The notes beneath the pieces were generated by a model. The model was not told where the DNA came from, did not search any database, and worked only from the letters and a program-made list of their open reading frames with translations. From Candidatus Angelobacter sp. Gp1-AA117 (GTDB lineage: Bacteria; Acidobacteriota; Terriglobia; Terriglobales; Acidobacteriaceae): a DNA stretch of 42,405 bases. The translations under genes and the position numbers were made by a program. Positions 1 through 6,377 of the stretch are shown here, in pieces. The stretch covers positions 1 to 42,405 of the forward strand of contig QHVI01000081.1 in the NCBI GenBank assembly GCA_003223515.1, read 5' to 3'. The stretch's first letter is position 1. The number at the start of each line of letters is the position of its first letter.

Positions 1-113
1 GCTTGGACTTAATCACCTTGCTTAGAAAAGAGATGGTGGAACACCCGGAACTCCTTCGTCCGCTGGGCATTGAGCTTACAGATCGCTCCCTAGCCGCTGC
101 CGCAGCGGCCTAA
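1..113 (+). CDS. C-terminal fragment of an unidentified protein
   Basis: An open frame enters from the left edge (first full codon at base 3) and stops at the TAA at 111-113. About 36 residues are visible, including RKEMVEHPELLRPLGIEL followed by an alanine-rich tail. The composition is protein-like (amphipathic helix, acidic/hydrophobic alternation). The gene starts outside the window and I do not recognise the family. It converges on the gene ending at 175, with a 9-bp hairpin between them. Confidence 0.45.
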   Translation, partial: LDLITLLRKEMVEHPELLRPLGIELTDRSLAAAAAA

Positions 114-130
114 AAATGTAGAAACTCCAG

Positions 131-151
131 ACCCAGGACTAAGTCCTGGGT
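131..151. terminator. Hairpin between convergent genes
   Basis: A perfect 9-bp inverted repeat (ACCCAGGAC / GTCCTGGGT) with a 3-nt loop lies between two convergent genes. There is no clear T-run on either side, so it may be a factor-assisted or bidirectional terminator, or only a short repeat. A similar hairpin (TGGGACT / AGTCCCA) lies near 42228-42243. Confidence 0.35.
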
Positions 152-174
152 GAGTGAGAGCAGGACGGGAATCT

Positions 175-657
175 TTATTTGGCGCGATTGAACATCAGCA
201 CGTCGCGCACCTGCTTACGGTCTGCGTCTTTGTACCAGATGATGTTCATGGTCTGGCCGTCTGCGGCCACCTGGCCGGTGAAGTAGCGGTGATCAGGATC
301 TGCGGGATCGACGATTTCGCCATCGACGCGTCTGCGGCCTAGATTCTGGCAGGTAATCTGCTTATTCCCGCCGATATCTTCCGGTGTACCGTCACATTTT
401 GCCGAATAACTTCCGGAAACGGTCTTGCCATTGGCCATGGTTCCATGCCAGGTGACTTTCACTTTATCGCCATCGCGCTGATAGCTGCGGGTCATGCTCG
501 CAAGGCGGTCTTCTTTGGCAACAAAGCGCGACTTGTGGCTCAGTGTCCAAGCGCCCAGAAATGGATCTTGTGAACTGGAGGAAGCACCTTTCTTCTGCGT
601 TGCACCGCTCCCAACGACCAAGCTGAAAACAACCAAAATCAACAGGCGATTGCGCAT
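175..657 (-). CDS. Small secreted protein, unknown function
   Basis: This encodes 160 aa. I chose the ATG at 657 because an AGGAG ribosome binding site lies just upstream (reverse complement of 661-675) and the protein then begins with a typical signal peptide, MRNRLLILVVFSLVVGSGA. An in-frame extension to 813 would put the signal peptide in the interior. The mature part (SSSSQDPFLGAWTLSHKSRF..., DGDKVKVTWHGTMANGKTVSG) reads as a small beta-rich periplasmic domain, with two cysteines flanking the central turn. Proteins of this style, with a 'F(L)GtW.ln..kS' opening, are common in acidobacterial genomes. I cannot assign a function. It is monocistronic and convergent with the partial gene at the left edge. 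Confidence 0.75.
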   Translation of the reverse strand: MRNRLLILVVFSLVVGSGATQKKGASSSSQDPFLGAWTLSHKSRFVAKEDRLASMTRSYQRDGDKVKVTWHGTMANGKTVSGSYSAKCDGTPEDIGGNKQITCQNLGRRRVDGEIVDPADPDHRYFTGQVAADGQTMNIIWYKDADRKQVRDVLMFNRAK

Positions 658-877
658 GGTTTCTCCTGAAGGTGACATTCTCGCATAGCGGAACGCTTTC
701 AACACACCGGAAAAGAAGTAACCAGAGGGCGGTATCGGGCAGGGGACACGCAGGGCGCGAGCGGCGCTGTTATACTCAATAAGCCTTGTCATTTCGTTGA
801 TTTGAGGCCCCATTCTGGCCCGAGCTGAAGTAACCGCTCGTCTTAAATTCTCATCTACTTAAGGGCAGGAGTTTGCA

Positions 878-1501
878 ATGAAGACGGCCATGATAGCAAT
901 GGCGCTGTTGTTGAGTTTATGCGTGAGGGCGCAGACCCCCACTGCCGCGTCCCAACCGCCAGCCGCCCCACCGGATATCAATACGGTTTTGGGCGACTTG
1001 CAGAGGATCGCAACGGCTACCAATGGCGATCTCAACAAGCTCCGCATCGATAAGTGGAAGACTGAAACCTCTGAAAAGCAGCAGATGCAGCAGGTGGCCG
1101 AATCCCTGCAACGGAATATCGCGAGCGCCATTCCCGGCCTGATCACTGAGGTGCAAAGTTCGCAGGGAAGCGTCTCCAAGACATTCAAGCTCTATCACAA
1201 TATCAACGTTGTTTATGAGTTCCTGAACTCGCTGGCGGAGGCTGCCGGGGCGTTTGGCAAGAAGGAAGAATACGAGCCTCTGGCTACCGATGCGAATGCC
1301 CTGGATAGCGTGAGGCAGAACCTTTCCAGCTACATCGAGCAGGCGGCAAATACCATGGAAAGCCGCACCCGGCCGGGAACCACTGCCGCGCAAAATTCCC
1401 AATCCACGCAAAAAGGCCCCAAAAAGATCGTGATTGACGATACGGCCCCCACGACCACGAAGAAGAAGGGAACCAGGAAGAAGACGGCGCCGCCCCAGTA
1501 G
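878..1501 (+). CDS. Secreted helical protein, unknown function
   Basis: This encodes 207 aa. The ATG at 878 follows a GGGCAGGAG-like binding site about 8 nt upstream. Residues 1-18 form a signal peptide (MKTAMIAMALLLSLCVRA), followed by a short Pro/Ala linker. Residues about 33-160 are rich in Gln, Asn, Glu and Leu with helical periodicity (INTVLGDLQRIATATNGDLN..., EKQQMQQVAESLQRNI). This suggests a periplasmic helical bundle. The C-terminus (about 170-207) is a Lys/Thr/Pro-rich tail with KKKGTRKK, probably disordered and possibly nucleic-acid- or cell-wall-binding. I do not recognise the family. The next gene is the sigma factor 290 bases downstream, so co-transcription is uncertain. Confidence 0.75.
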   Translation: MKTAMIAMALLLSLCVRAQTPTAASQPPAAPPDINTVLGDLQRIATATNGDLNKLRIDKWKTETSEKQQMQQVAESLQRNIASAIPGLITEVQSSQGSVSKTFKLYHNINVVYEFLNSLAEAAGAFGKKEEYEPLATDANALDSVRQNLSSYIEQAANTMESRTRPGTTAAQNSQSTQKGPKKIVIDDTAPTTTKKKGTRKKTAPPQ

Positions 1502-1653
1502 ATCAATCGGGGAATAGGGTCAGCAGAAGATTGCCATCATTGCCAAAATCGCCGGAATTGGAACCTTGGGTGATCCGACCGCCATTCATCGTAAGGCGAT
1601 ATTCTAAAATTCATATTCTCACCAATTAGGAACAATTTAAAGAAAATTTCTTA

Positions 1654-1681
1654 GGAACCTTTCTGCTCTGGATGGGGTCTA
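1654..1681 (+). promoter_or_regulatory. Candidate ECF-type promoter of the sigma operon
   Basis: GGAACCT at 1654-1660, a 16-nt spacer, and GTCTA at 1677-1681 match the classical RpoE/ECF layout (-35 GGAAC, -10 TCTA-like). The site is about 105 nt upstream of the ECF sigma start codon, so the gene probably activates itself. Other GGAAC copies at 1560 and 1629 lack a well-placed -10. Near the start codon, CCCCAA (1757-1762) and TTGGGG (1776-1781) can pair and would bury the GGGG ribosome-binding segment. Confidence 0.45.
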
Positions 1682-1788
1682 TATGCATGTAGGAGCCGCA
1701 AGACATTGTAGGAGAAGGGTTACTTACTGCGGTACTTACAAGGAAGGTTGTAGCGGCCCCAAATTCCTGATACTGTTGGGGTAACGCC

Positions 1789-2520
1789 ATGAGAAAAATG
1801 GCGGGAGTAGCAGCATTGGGCAATCTTGCCAGCGCAATTGCCGTCCGGGCCGAAGAAGCCTCTATTGTAGCTGAGCTGAAATCCGGTTCAGAGCAGGCCT
1901 ACGACTGGCTCATTGCACATTATCACCAGCCGATTTACAGCCTTGTGTACCGCATCCTGAGCAACCCAGCGGATGCGGCGGACACCACCCAGGAGGTGTT
2001 CCTCAAGGTATTCCGTGGAATGAAGCGTTTCAATGGTGAATCCAGCCTGAAGACCTGGCTGTATCGTATCGCCATTCATGAGGCTTCGAACCAGCGGCGC
2101 TGGTGGTTCCGTCATAAAAGCAAGGAAACTTCCATGGAGGCGCAGGAAGACGAAGACGGCAATTCGTTTGGCTTATGCCACACCCTGGTTGATCCGGGGG
2201 AATCACCGTTTGAACTGCTTGCGCATGAAGAGATCCGGGCCCGGGTCGAAGAGGAGTTAAGGCAGGTATCGGAGCCGTTCCGCACCGTGGTTCTGCTGCG
2301 GGACATTGAAGGATTGTCGTATGAAGAAGTGGCAGACGTCCTTCAGATTTCACTGGGGACAGTGAAGTCACGGCTCATTCGAGGACGCGAAGCCCTCAAG
2401 AAACGTTTGGAGGCTTTCGTCCAGCAACTGGGTTCTGAACTTGGTGGTGCGTCAGGGAATGCGCGGAAAGATCGCGCTGGTTCTCCTGATCGAACTGAAG
2501 TGGAGGCAGTAAAACAATGA
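1789..2520 (+). CDS. ECF-type RNA polymerase sigma factor (RpoE-like)
   Basis: This encodes 243 aa. It is an extracytoplasmic-function sigma-70 factor that directs RNA polymerase to stress promoters. Region 2 spans about residues 35-100 (AYDWLIAHYHQPIYSLVYRIL, then DAADTTQEVFLKVFRG and FNGESSLKTWLYRIAIHEASNQRR). Region 4 spans about 150-215 (FRTVVLLRDIEGLSYEEVADVL, then LGTVKSRLIRGREALKKRL, the -35-binding helix-turn-helix). A longer-than-usual N-terminus (MRKMAGVAALGNLASAIAVRAEEAS) suggests a later start could be used, but the ATG at 1789 sits after GGGG. A charged tail follows region 4. The stop overlaps the start of the anti-sigma gene (ATGA), so the two are translationally coupled. A GGAAC-N17-TCTA promoter upstream suggests autoregulation. 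Confidence 0.93.
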   Translation: MRKMAGVAALGNLASAIAVRAEEASIVAELKSGSEQAYDWLIAHYHQPIYSLVYRILSNPADAADTTQEVFLKVFRGMKRFNGESSLKTWLYRIAIHEASNQRRWWFRHKSKETSMEAQEDEDGNSFGLCHTLVDPGESPFELLAHEEIRARVEEELRQVSEPFRTVVLLRDIEGLSYEEVADVLQISLGTVKSRLIRGREALKKRLEAFVQQLGSELGGASGNARKDRAGSPDRTEVEAVKQ

Positions 2521-3179
2521 GATGTACAGAGGCACGGCCCCTGTTCCCGTTGTACCTGGATAGTGCTGTCACCGGCGTTGAAATGCACGCAATTTCCGAG
2601 CACATGAAAGGTTGCGGAGATTGCCTTACGGAATACAAGAAGCTGGAAAATACCCGGCTGCTGGTTTCACAACTCGGCCGCAGGCCGGTTCCACGCGACC
2701 TTGGGCTGAAGATCAAGCTGGCGCTCTCGCATGAACGATCACGCGACTGGCGCAGTGTGCTGCGCGCCTATGCTGTGCGGCTGGAAAACGTGATGAATGC
2801 ATTCACTGTCCCGGCGACGGCGGGGCTTCTCACCGCAGTGATCTTTTTCGGCACGCTGATCGGCTGTTTCCATCTGTCACAGTCCGGCGCTGATGATGTG
2901 GTTCCCGCAGGTCTCTCAAATTTTCCTGCACGATTGCAGACACCTATTGATGATTCAGGATTGAATGATCTGACGACGCCCCTGCTGGTGCAGGTGTTTG
3001 TGGATGCCAGCGGTAAGGTACAGAATTACGACATAGTCTCCGGGCCGGATAATGCGAGTGTCCGTTCAGAGTTGAACCGCAAATTGCTGTTTACCAACTT
3101 CTCTCCAGCATATGAATTTGGACAGCCGGTTGCCGGAACCACGATGATGTCATTCTTCAAAGTCAACGTAAGAGGCTAG
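2517..3179 (+). CDS. Zinc-finger anti-sigma factor with TonB-like C-terminal domain
   Basis: This encodes 220 aa. It is the membrane-bound partner that would hold the upstream ECF sigma factor inactive. The N-terminus carries a zf-HC2 (ZAS) motif: Cys3, then His29-x3-Cys33-x2-Cys36. A single transmembrane helix spans about residues 98-119 (PATAGLLTAVIFFGTLIGCF). The periplasmic part (about 152-218) reads as a TonB C-terminal fold: LLVQVFVDASGKVQNYDIVSG, then LLFTNFSPAYEFGQPVAGTT and a final beta strand. The fusion could let the protein sense an outer-membrane or periplasmic partner. It overlaps the sigma gene by 4 nt and is followed by an intrinsic terminator at 3200-3230. The role is inferred from domains and operon order. 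Confidence 0.88.
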   Translation: MRCTEARPLFPLYLDSAVTGVEMHAISEHMKGCGDCLTEYKKLENTRLLVSQLGRRPVPRDLGLKIKLALSHERSRDWRSVLRAYAVRLENVMNAFTVPATAGLLTAVIFFGTLIGCFHLSQSGADDVVPAGLSNFPARLQTPIDDSGLNDLTTPLLVQVFVDASGKVQNYDIVSGPDNASVRSELNRKLLFTNFSPAYEFGQPVAGTTMMSFFKVNVRG

Positions 3180-3199
3180 TCTCAGCTCTCTCTTCAACG

Positions 3200-3230
3200 G
3201 GTCAGCGTCGTGAGATGCTGGCCTTTTTGT
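3200..3230 (+). terminator. Intrinsic terminator of the sigma/anti-sigma operon
   Basis: A 10-bp stem pairs 3200-3209 (GGTCAGCGTC) with 3214-3223 (GATGCTGGCC), with two G-U pairs and a GTGA loop. CTTTTTGTTT follows. It lies 20 nt after the anti-sigma stop codon. Confidence 0.7.
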
Positions 3231-3231
3231 T

Positions 3232-3315
3232 TCATGTAATCATTGAATTTTCTGTTTTGATTGAGAGTCGCAGCAGGATATTGGTATCGACCAGATAACC
3301 AGGCTCATTTGCCAT
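3232..3315 (-). pseudogene. Truncated VapC-like PIN toxin remnant
   Basis: This frame encodes 27 aa, starting at an ATG that overlaps the antitoxin stop codon by 1 nt (TAATG). The peptide MANEPGYLVDTNILLRLSI contains the hallmark N-terminal PIN-domain strand with the first catalytic aspartate (YLVDTNILLR). A full VapC is about 130 residues. Here the frame stops after 27 residues, and what follows is the terminator and 3' end of the oppositely oriented anti-sigma gene. The remaining acidic residues of the active site are absent, so the toxin must be dead. The arrangement (antitoxin then toxin, overlapping) is the normal vapBC order. Confidence 0.65.
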
Positions 3316-3572
3316 TAATCATGGTCCCGGTAAAAGCTTTCCCGCTCAAAAGCCTCATCCGGCAATTGCGGAATGTTTTCCGAGTTGGCGGTCATAGCTT
3401 CGAAAAAAACCCGCATCTCTGCGGCAGTGGGTTGTCTTCTCTGAACCAGAGGTGTTGTGGAAATAGCCTCTTCTATCAAACTCTCAACATATATTTCAAC
3501 TTCCACACCACGAGCCTTGGCTTCTGCGGTCAATTTTGCTTCCACCTCAGGACGCAGTTCCAATTGAATCAT
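3315..3572 (-). CDS. Ribbon-helix-helix antitoxin-like protein (VapB type)
   Basis: This encodes 85 aa. The ATG at 3572 follows AGGGAGAACCCCA, a usable binding site. Residues 1-35 have the beta-strand/helix/helix pattern of ribbon-helix-helix antitoxins: MIQLELRPEVEAKLTAEAKARG, then VEIYVESLIEEAI. The remainder (about 45-85) is acidic and would be the toxin-wrapping tail (AEMRVFFEAMTANSENIPQLPDEAF). These proteins dimerise on their own promoter and neutralise a PIN-domain ribonuclease. The only toxin sequence present is the 27-residue VapC remnant immediately downstream. The antitoxin is therefore orphaned, yet its frame is intact, so it may be a recent loss or retained for regulation. Confidence 0.75.
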   Translation of the reverse strand: MIQLELRPEVEAKLTAEAKARGVEVEIYVESLIEEAISTTPLVQRRQPTAAEMRVFFEAMTANSENIPQLPDEAFERESFYRDHD

Positions 3573-3663
3573 TGGGGTTCTCCCTGAGCCCTATCATACA
3601 GCCAAACGGGATGAATTACAGAGCACAACTCATCCCAGTAGTCTTCCGCAAATAAATTTTAAT

Positions 3664-4272
3664 TCACCATGGGAAACGCCAATGGCACGATGGCTTTGAG
3701 AGAGTTTCTACTGCGGATTTGATTGGATCATCTGCAATTCTGCTTACCAGTCCCATTTGCAAGGCTCTTTTCGCTGACACTTTTTCGGCGAGGATGAACA
3801 TTTCCAGTGCCCGCGCTTTGCCGATCAGGCGTGGCAATCGTTGCGTGCCACCCCAGCCCGTCATCAGACCTAGAGCCGCGCCGCGATGTCCAAAGACAGC
3901 ATCAGGTGCGGCAATGCGGAAATCGCAGGCCAGAGCGAGGTCGAGTCCACCGCCCATACAGTAGCCCTGAACGGCGGCGATCACCGGCGCAGGGAAGAGG
4001 TCCACTGCGCGCATGAGATTTTGGCCAAGCTGCGCGAATTCAAAAGCAGCCGGGCCGGTGAGTTGGGCAATCTCATGCAAATCTGCACCGGCAGAGAAGA
4101 AATGCTCATTGCCGGTGATGATCAGCGGAAGTGCATCTTCTGCGAGCTTCTCAATCGCGGCTTTCCACGCGCATACACACGCACGGGAAAGCTTGTTGGT
4201 GTGGTCAGAAGAGACCAGCCGCAACAAGGTGTAGTTGGGCGTGCGGTGAAGTGCGTAGTACTCAATGGACAT
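3664..4272 (-). CDS. Enoyl-CoA hydratase/isomerase (crotonase) family protein, shortened
   Basis: This encodes 202 aa. Crotonase-fold signatures are clear: the first oxyanion-hole segment EHFFSAGADLHEI, the second GYCMGGGLDLALACDFRIA, and GTQRLPRLIGKARALEM. Family members are usually about 255-265 aa. This one ends with LSKPSCHWRFPW shortly after GLVSRI, so the C-terminal helices that complete the trimer are missing. The two glutamates of classical hydratases are replaced: Asp in GGGLD (E144 position) and Gly in FGHRG (E164 position). It may be an isomerase or a non-hydratase acyl-CoA enzyme, or a decaying gene. Only a weak ribosome binding site precedes the ATG. It stands alone, with the candidate small RNA transcribed divergently. 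Confidence 0.82.
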   Translation of the reverse strand: MSIEYYALHRTPNYTLLRLVSSDHTNKLSRACVCAWKAAIEKLAEDALPLIITGNEHFFSAGADLHEIAQLTGPAAFEFAQLGQNLMRAVDLFPAPVIAAVQGYCMGGGLDLALACDFRIAAPDAVFGHRGAALGLMTGWGGTQRLPRLIGKARALEMFILAEKVSAKRALQMGLVSRIADDPIKSAVETLSKPSCHWRFPW

Positions 4273-4390
4273 AAGGCACGAACTCTTATAAACGAGATTT
4301 ATGAGTTTCGCGAGGCCCTCGCCCTCACGAAGCAGGCTAAGGCCAAAAGCCTAATTAGGATTTTTAATTCGTTTCTAATATGTCTTTGAA

Positions 4391-4611
4391 GTTGCGGGTT
4401 CATTCTTTGAATCACTTCGACGGATTTGGGCCCGCAGCTATATACCCATCTGCCAGGTCAACTAGGCGACTTGGCAGAGCCGTCTATTGAGCAGCGGCAG
4501 TTCATTGCTCCCGGGGGGGTAGGTAGTGTCTCCGCTGCTCAGGTTTTCAGATGAGGCAGAAACAACCTGAATTATTTTTATGAGCGAGCTGAAGGGCTCG
4601 CTCATTGTTTT
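4391..4611 (+). ncRNA. Candidate structured small RNA, family not recognised
   Basis: This ORF-free block folds into consecutive stems when read on the plus strand. Stem A is 4391-4398 with 4431-4438. Stem B is 4449-4459 with 4468-4478 (11 bp, one G-U). Stem C is 4488-4497 with 4532-4541 (10 bp, perfect). Stem D is TCAGGTT (4539-4545) with AACCTGA (4564-4570), which shares three bases with stem C and so competes with it. A perfect 10-bp terminator hairpin (4580-4605) follows, with a T-run only on the plus-strand side. No coding gene on the plus strand precedes this terminator. A TAATAT at 4376-4381 is a plausible -10 box; no good -35 is seen. I checked it by eye against 6S, SRP, tmRNA and common riboswitches without a convincing match. 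Confidence 0.5.
4580..4611 (+). terminator. Intrinsic terminator of the candidate small RNA
   Basis: ATGAGCGAGC (4580-4589) and GCTCGCTCAT (4596-4605) pair perfectly around a 6-nt loop, and TGTTTTT follows on the plus strand. The minus-strand side of the hairpin is A-rich rather than T-rich, so it terminates plus-strand transcription. It may also mark the boundary with the convergent operon ending at 4636. Confidence 0.75.
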
Positions 4612-4635
4612 TCCACAGAACCTTTGCGGTTACAT

Positions 4636-5388
4636 TCATCCTTGCTGTTTCTCGATGATCGTCTGCAAATAGCTTTTCACATTGAGGCTGAGGCGGGAGT
4701 TGAGGAGAATTTCTTTCAGTTCTTTCACCGGCAGTTCGTTGGCAAACTGCAGGGCGCGGGCCAGAGGGGTATTTTCATTGGCCAGCAGGGCCAGCTTGAC
4801 TTCATTGCGCAAGGACCACTTCTCATGACGGCAGACGGTGGGCACCAGCAATTCGGTGCCTTGTTCTGAACACAGGGCCTTCACCAGCAGCGCCTCAGTC
4901 ATGTGTGGATTCGCCAAAGCCGCCTGCATAATACGTTCTTCTTTGTCGAGCAGCAGGGCTGCAGCTATCCGTCCGGAGCTTTGTTTGGCCAGGCTGGAGC
5001 GCTCGCCGGAAGAGATGGTGTTCAGGCGACCAATGAGCACCTCTTCGGCGGCTCGCTTGATGTCAGCAGCTACGGCAGGCAGAAGCGCGATCTGCATCAG
5101 TTCGAAGGTGTACAGATGGCGGATCACGGGAATGGCAACGTGGCGTGGCGTACGCGGGTGAGTCACGATGGCCAATCGCACCTTGCGGTATTTGGCCAGC
5201 GCGCTGTTTTTGTTGAGGGCTTCGAGAGCTTCGGTGGGCAGGTCACGCCGCGAGAGCAGGCCGAGGGCCAGATCTTCCGTAAGCCGATGGTCTGCAGCCA
5301 CGGCAATAAGATCGCCGGCAGAATGGGAATGAATCAGATGTTCAGGGAATTCGTCTGTTCTCTGCGGAGGCTGGGAGGGGCCGTTCAT
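4636..5388 (-). CDS. HEAT/LRV-like helical repeat protein
   Basis: This encodes 250 aa. The start is the ATG at 5388, whose ATGA overlaps the kinase stop; a longer in-frame extension to 5877 only reads the kinase gene out of frame. The sequence is almost entirely short helices with recurring small-residue turns: LLSRRDLPTEALEALNKNS, VTHPRTPRHVAIPVIRHL, ALANPHMTEALLVKALCS, LLANENTPLARALQFANE. This is the look of leucine-rich-variant/HEAT repeats that track 'cells decide, rows survive' solenoid proteins. It has no signal peptide and no catalytic motif. Such proteins usually act as scaffolds. Tight coupling to the sugar kinase suggests joint expression, but I cannot state a function. Confidence 0.75.
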   Translation of the reverse strand: MNGPSQPPQRTDEFPEHLIHSHSAGDLIAVAADHRLTEDLALGLLSRRDLPTEALEALNKNSALAKYRKVRLAIVTHPRTPRHVAIPVIRHLYTFELMQIALLPAVAADIKRAAEEVLIGRLNTISSGERSSLAKQSSGRIAAALLLDKEERIMQAALANPHMTEALLVKALCSEQGTELLVPTVCRHEKWSLRNEVKLALLANENTPLARALQFANELPVKELKEILLNSRLSLNVKSYLQTIIEKQQG

Positions 5389-6296
5389 TTCAATGTCCTC
5401 CGCTCTGAGGCAATGGCGAGAGCACCCATGACCGGACGCACCGAGGTAAAGCTGACGAGGGCTTTGGGATGCTCTGATTGCAGCGCATGCTGAAAGGCGC
5501 GCCGCATCACATTGGATCCCTGGAGCACCCCACCCACCATGGCCACGCGCACACTTGTTCCCGCGGGCCATAAGCGGGAGATTACCAAGCCTGCCTGTGC
5601 GGCCAATTCTTTGCCTGCACGTTCCATGATCTGATGTGCAGAAGTTTCGCCTCTTTCTGCGACTGCAGACACTGTGGCGGCCAGTTCCGCAAATTTTGGT
5701 ATTGAGCCAGAATTGGCAATCCTGATGACCTCTTCCGCACCGGAGACTCTCCACGTTTCTGTAATCGCAGAGAGCAATTCGTTGCTGCTTCTCCGGTCGA
5801 GCGTTCGCAGAGCCGAAGCGACGGCCTCTCTGCCGATCCAGAAAGCGGAGCCTTCGTCGGAGATCAGCGGCCCCCATCCTCCGGCGCGGGCGGTTGCGCC
5901 TTTCTCATTGCATCCATAAGCGAATGAGCCGGTGCCGGCATTGACCAGCACGCCGGGCATAAGGCCAAAGGCCGCGCGGTGGGCGATTGCCTGATCTCCC
6001 ATGACGATGATTTTTCCGGGAATGATTTCCTGGATGACGCTGCGCGCCCAGGCATCCACACCGGGAACCGAGGCCCCTGATATGCCAAGGCATACCTGCT
6101 GAATGTCAAAAGGCTTGAGGTGGGCCACTTCGCAGGACTGCATGATGACATCATGCAGGTTGCGGCTGGCCTGTTCTTCGCCCACACGAGCAATTTTGCA
6201 GGTCGGTCCCGTGGCCTGGCCCAGCAACTCCGCGCCGTTGCTGATGGCGCAATCGGTCTTGGTGCCTCCGGCGTCAATTCCCAGATACAACGGCAT
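5385..6296 (-). CDS. BadF/BadG-type ATPase, N-acetylglucosamine-kinase-like
   Basis: This encodes 303 aa, the usual length for NAGK-like ATPases of the ASKHA superfamily. The phosphate-1 loop is at residues 6-15 (GIDAGGTKTD). The ADENOSINE/phosphate-2 region is VLVNAGTGSFAYG, and GGWGPLISDEGSAFWIGREA is the conserved sugar-kinase segment that follows. The C-terminus has the VAMVGGVLQGSNV motif seen in this family. The likely reaction is ATP-dependent 6-phosphorylation of GlcNAc or a related amino sugar, for example in peptidoglycan recycling. It is the first gene of a two-gene operon and is divergent from a sodium:solute symporter 81 bases away, which could import the substrate. The substrate is inferred from the family only. 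Confidence 0.87.
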   Translation of the reverse strand: MPLYLGIDAGGTKTDCAISNGAELLGQATGPTCKIARVGEEQASRNLHDVIMQSCEVAHLKPFDIQQVCLGISGASVPGVDAWARSVIQEIIPGKIIVMGDQAIAHRAAFGLMPGVLVNAGTGSFAYGCNEKGATARAGGWGPLISDEGSAFWIGREAVASALRTLDRRSSNELLSAITETWRVSGAEEVIRIANSGSIPKFAELAATVSAVAERGETSAHQIMERAGKELAAQAGLVISRLWPAGTSVRVAMVGGVLQGSNVMRRAFQHALQSEHPKALVSFTSVRPVMGALAIASERRTLK

Positions 6297-6377
6297 GTGT
6301 TCTCATCATCCTTTAGCTTTTCTTTTGCACTGCCTTGCTTTTGTTGATACTAATTGGCCTTGCCATAGATTCCGCTC

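Noticed and set aside
3886-4389. Plus-strand reading opposite the crotonase
   Set aside because: It is the complement of a well-supported gene with crotonase motifs. Its composition is not protein-like.
4391-4611. Assignment of the structured RNA to 6S, SRP, tmRNA or a c-di-GMP riboswitch
   Set aside because: No family consensus elements could be matched by eye. The GGTAGGTAG word resembles part of a c-di-GMP-I switch, but the rest of that motif is missing.
4636-5877. A 413-residue reading of the HEAT-like gene extending into the kinase
   Set aside because: The extra N-terminal part reads the sugar-kinase gene out of frame and has unnatural composition. The ATG at 5388 gives an ATGA overlap with the kinase stop.
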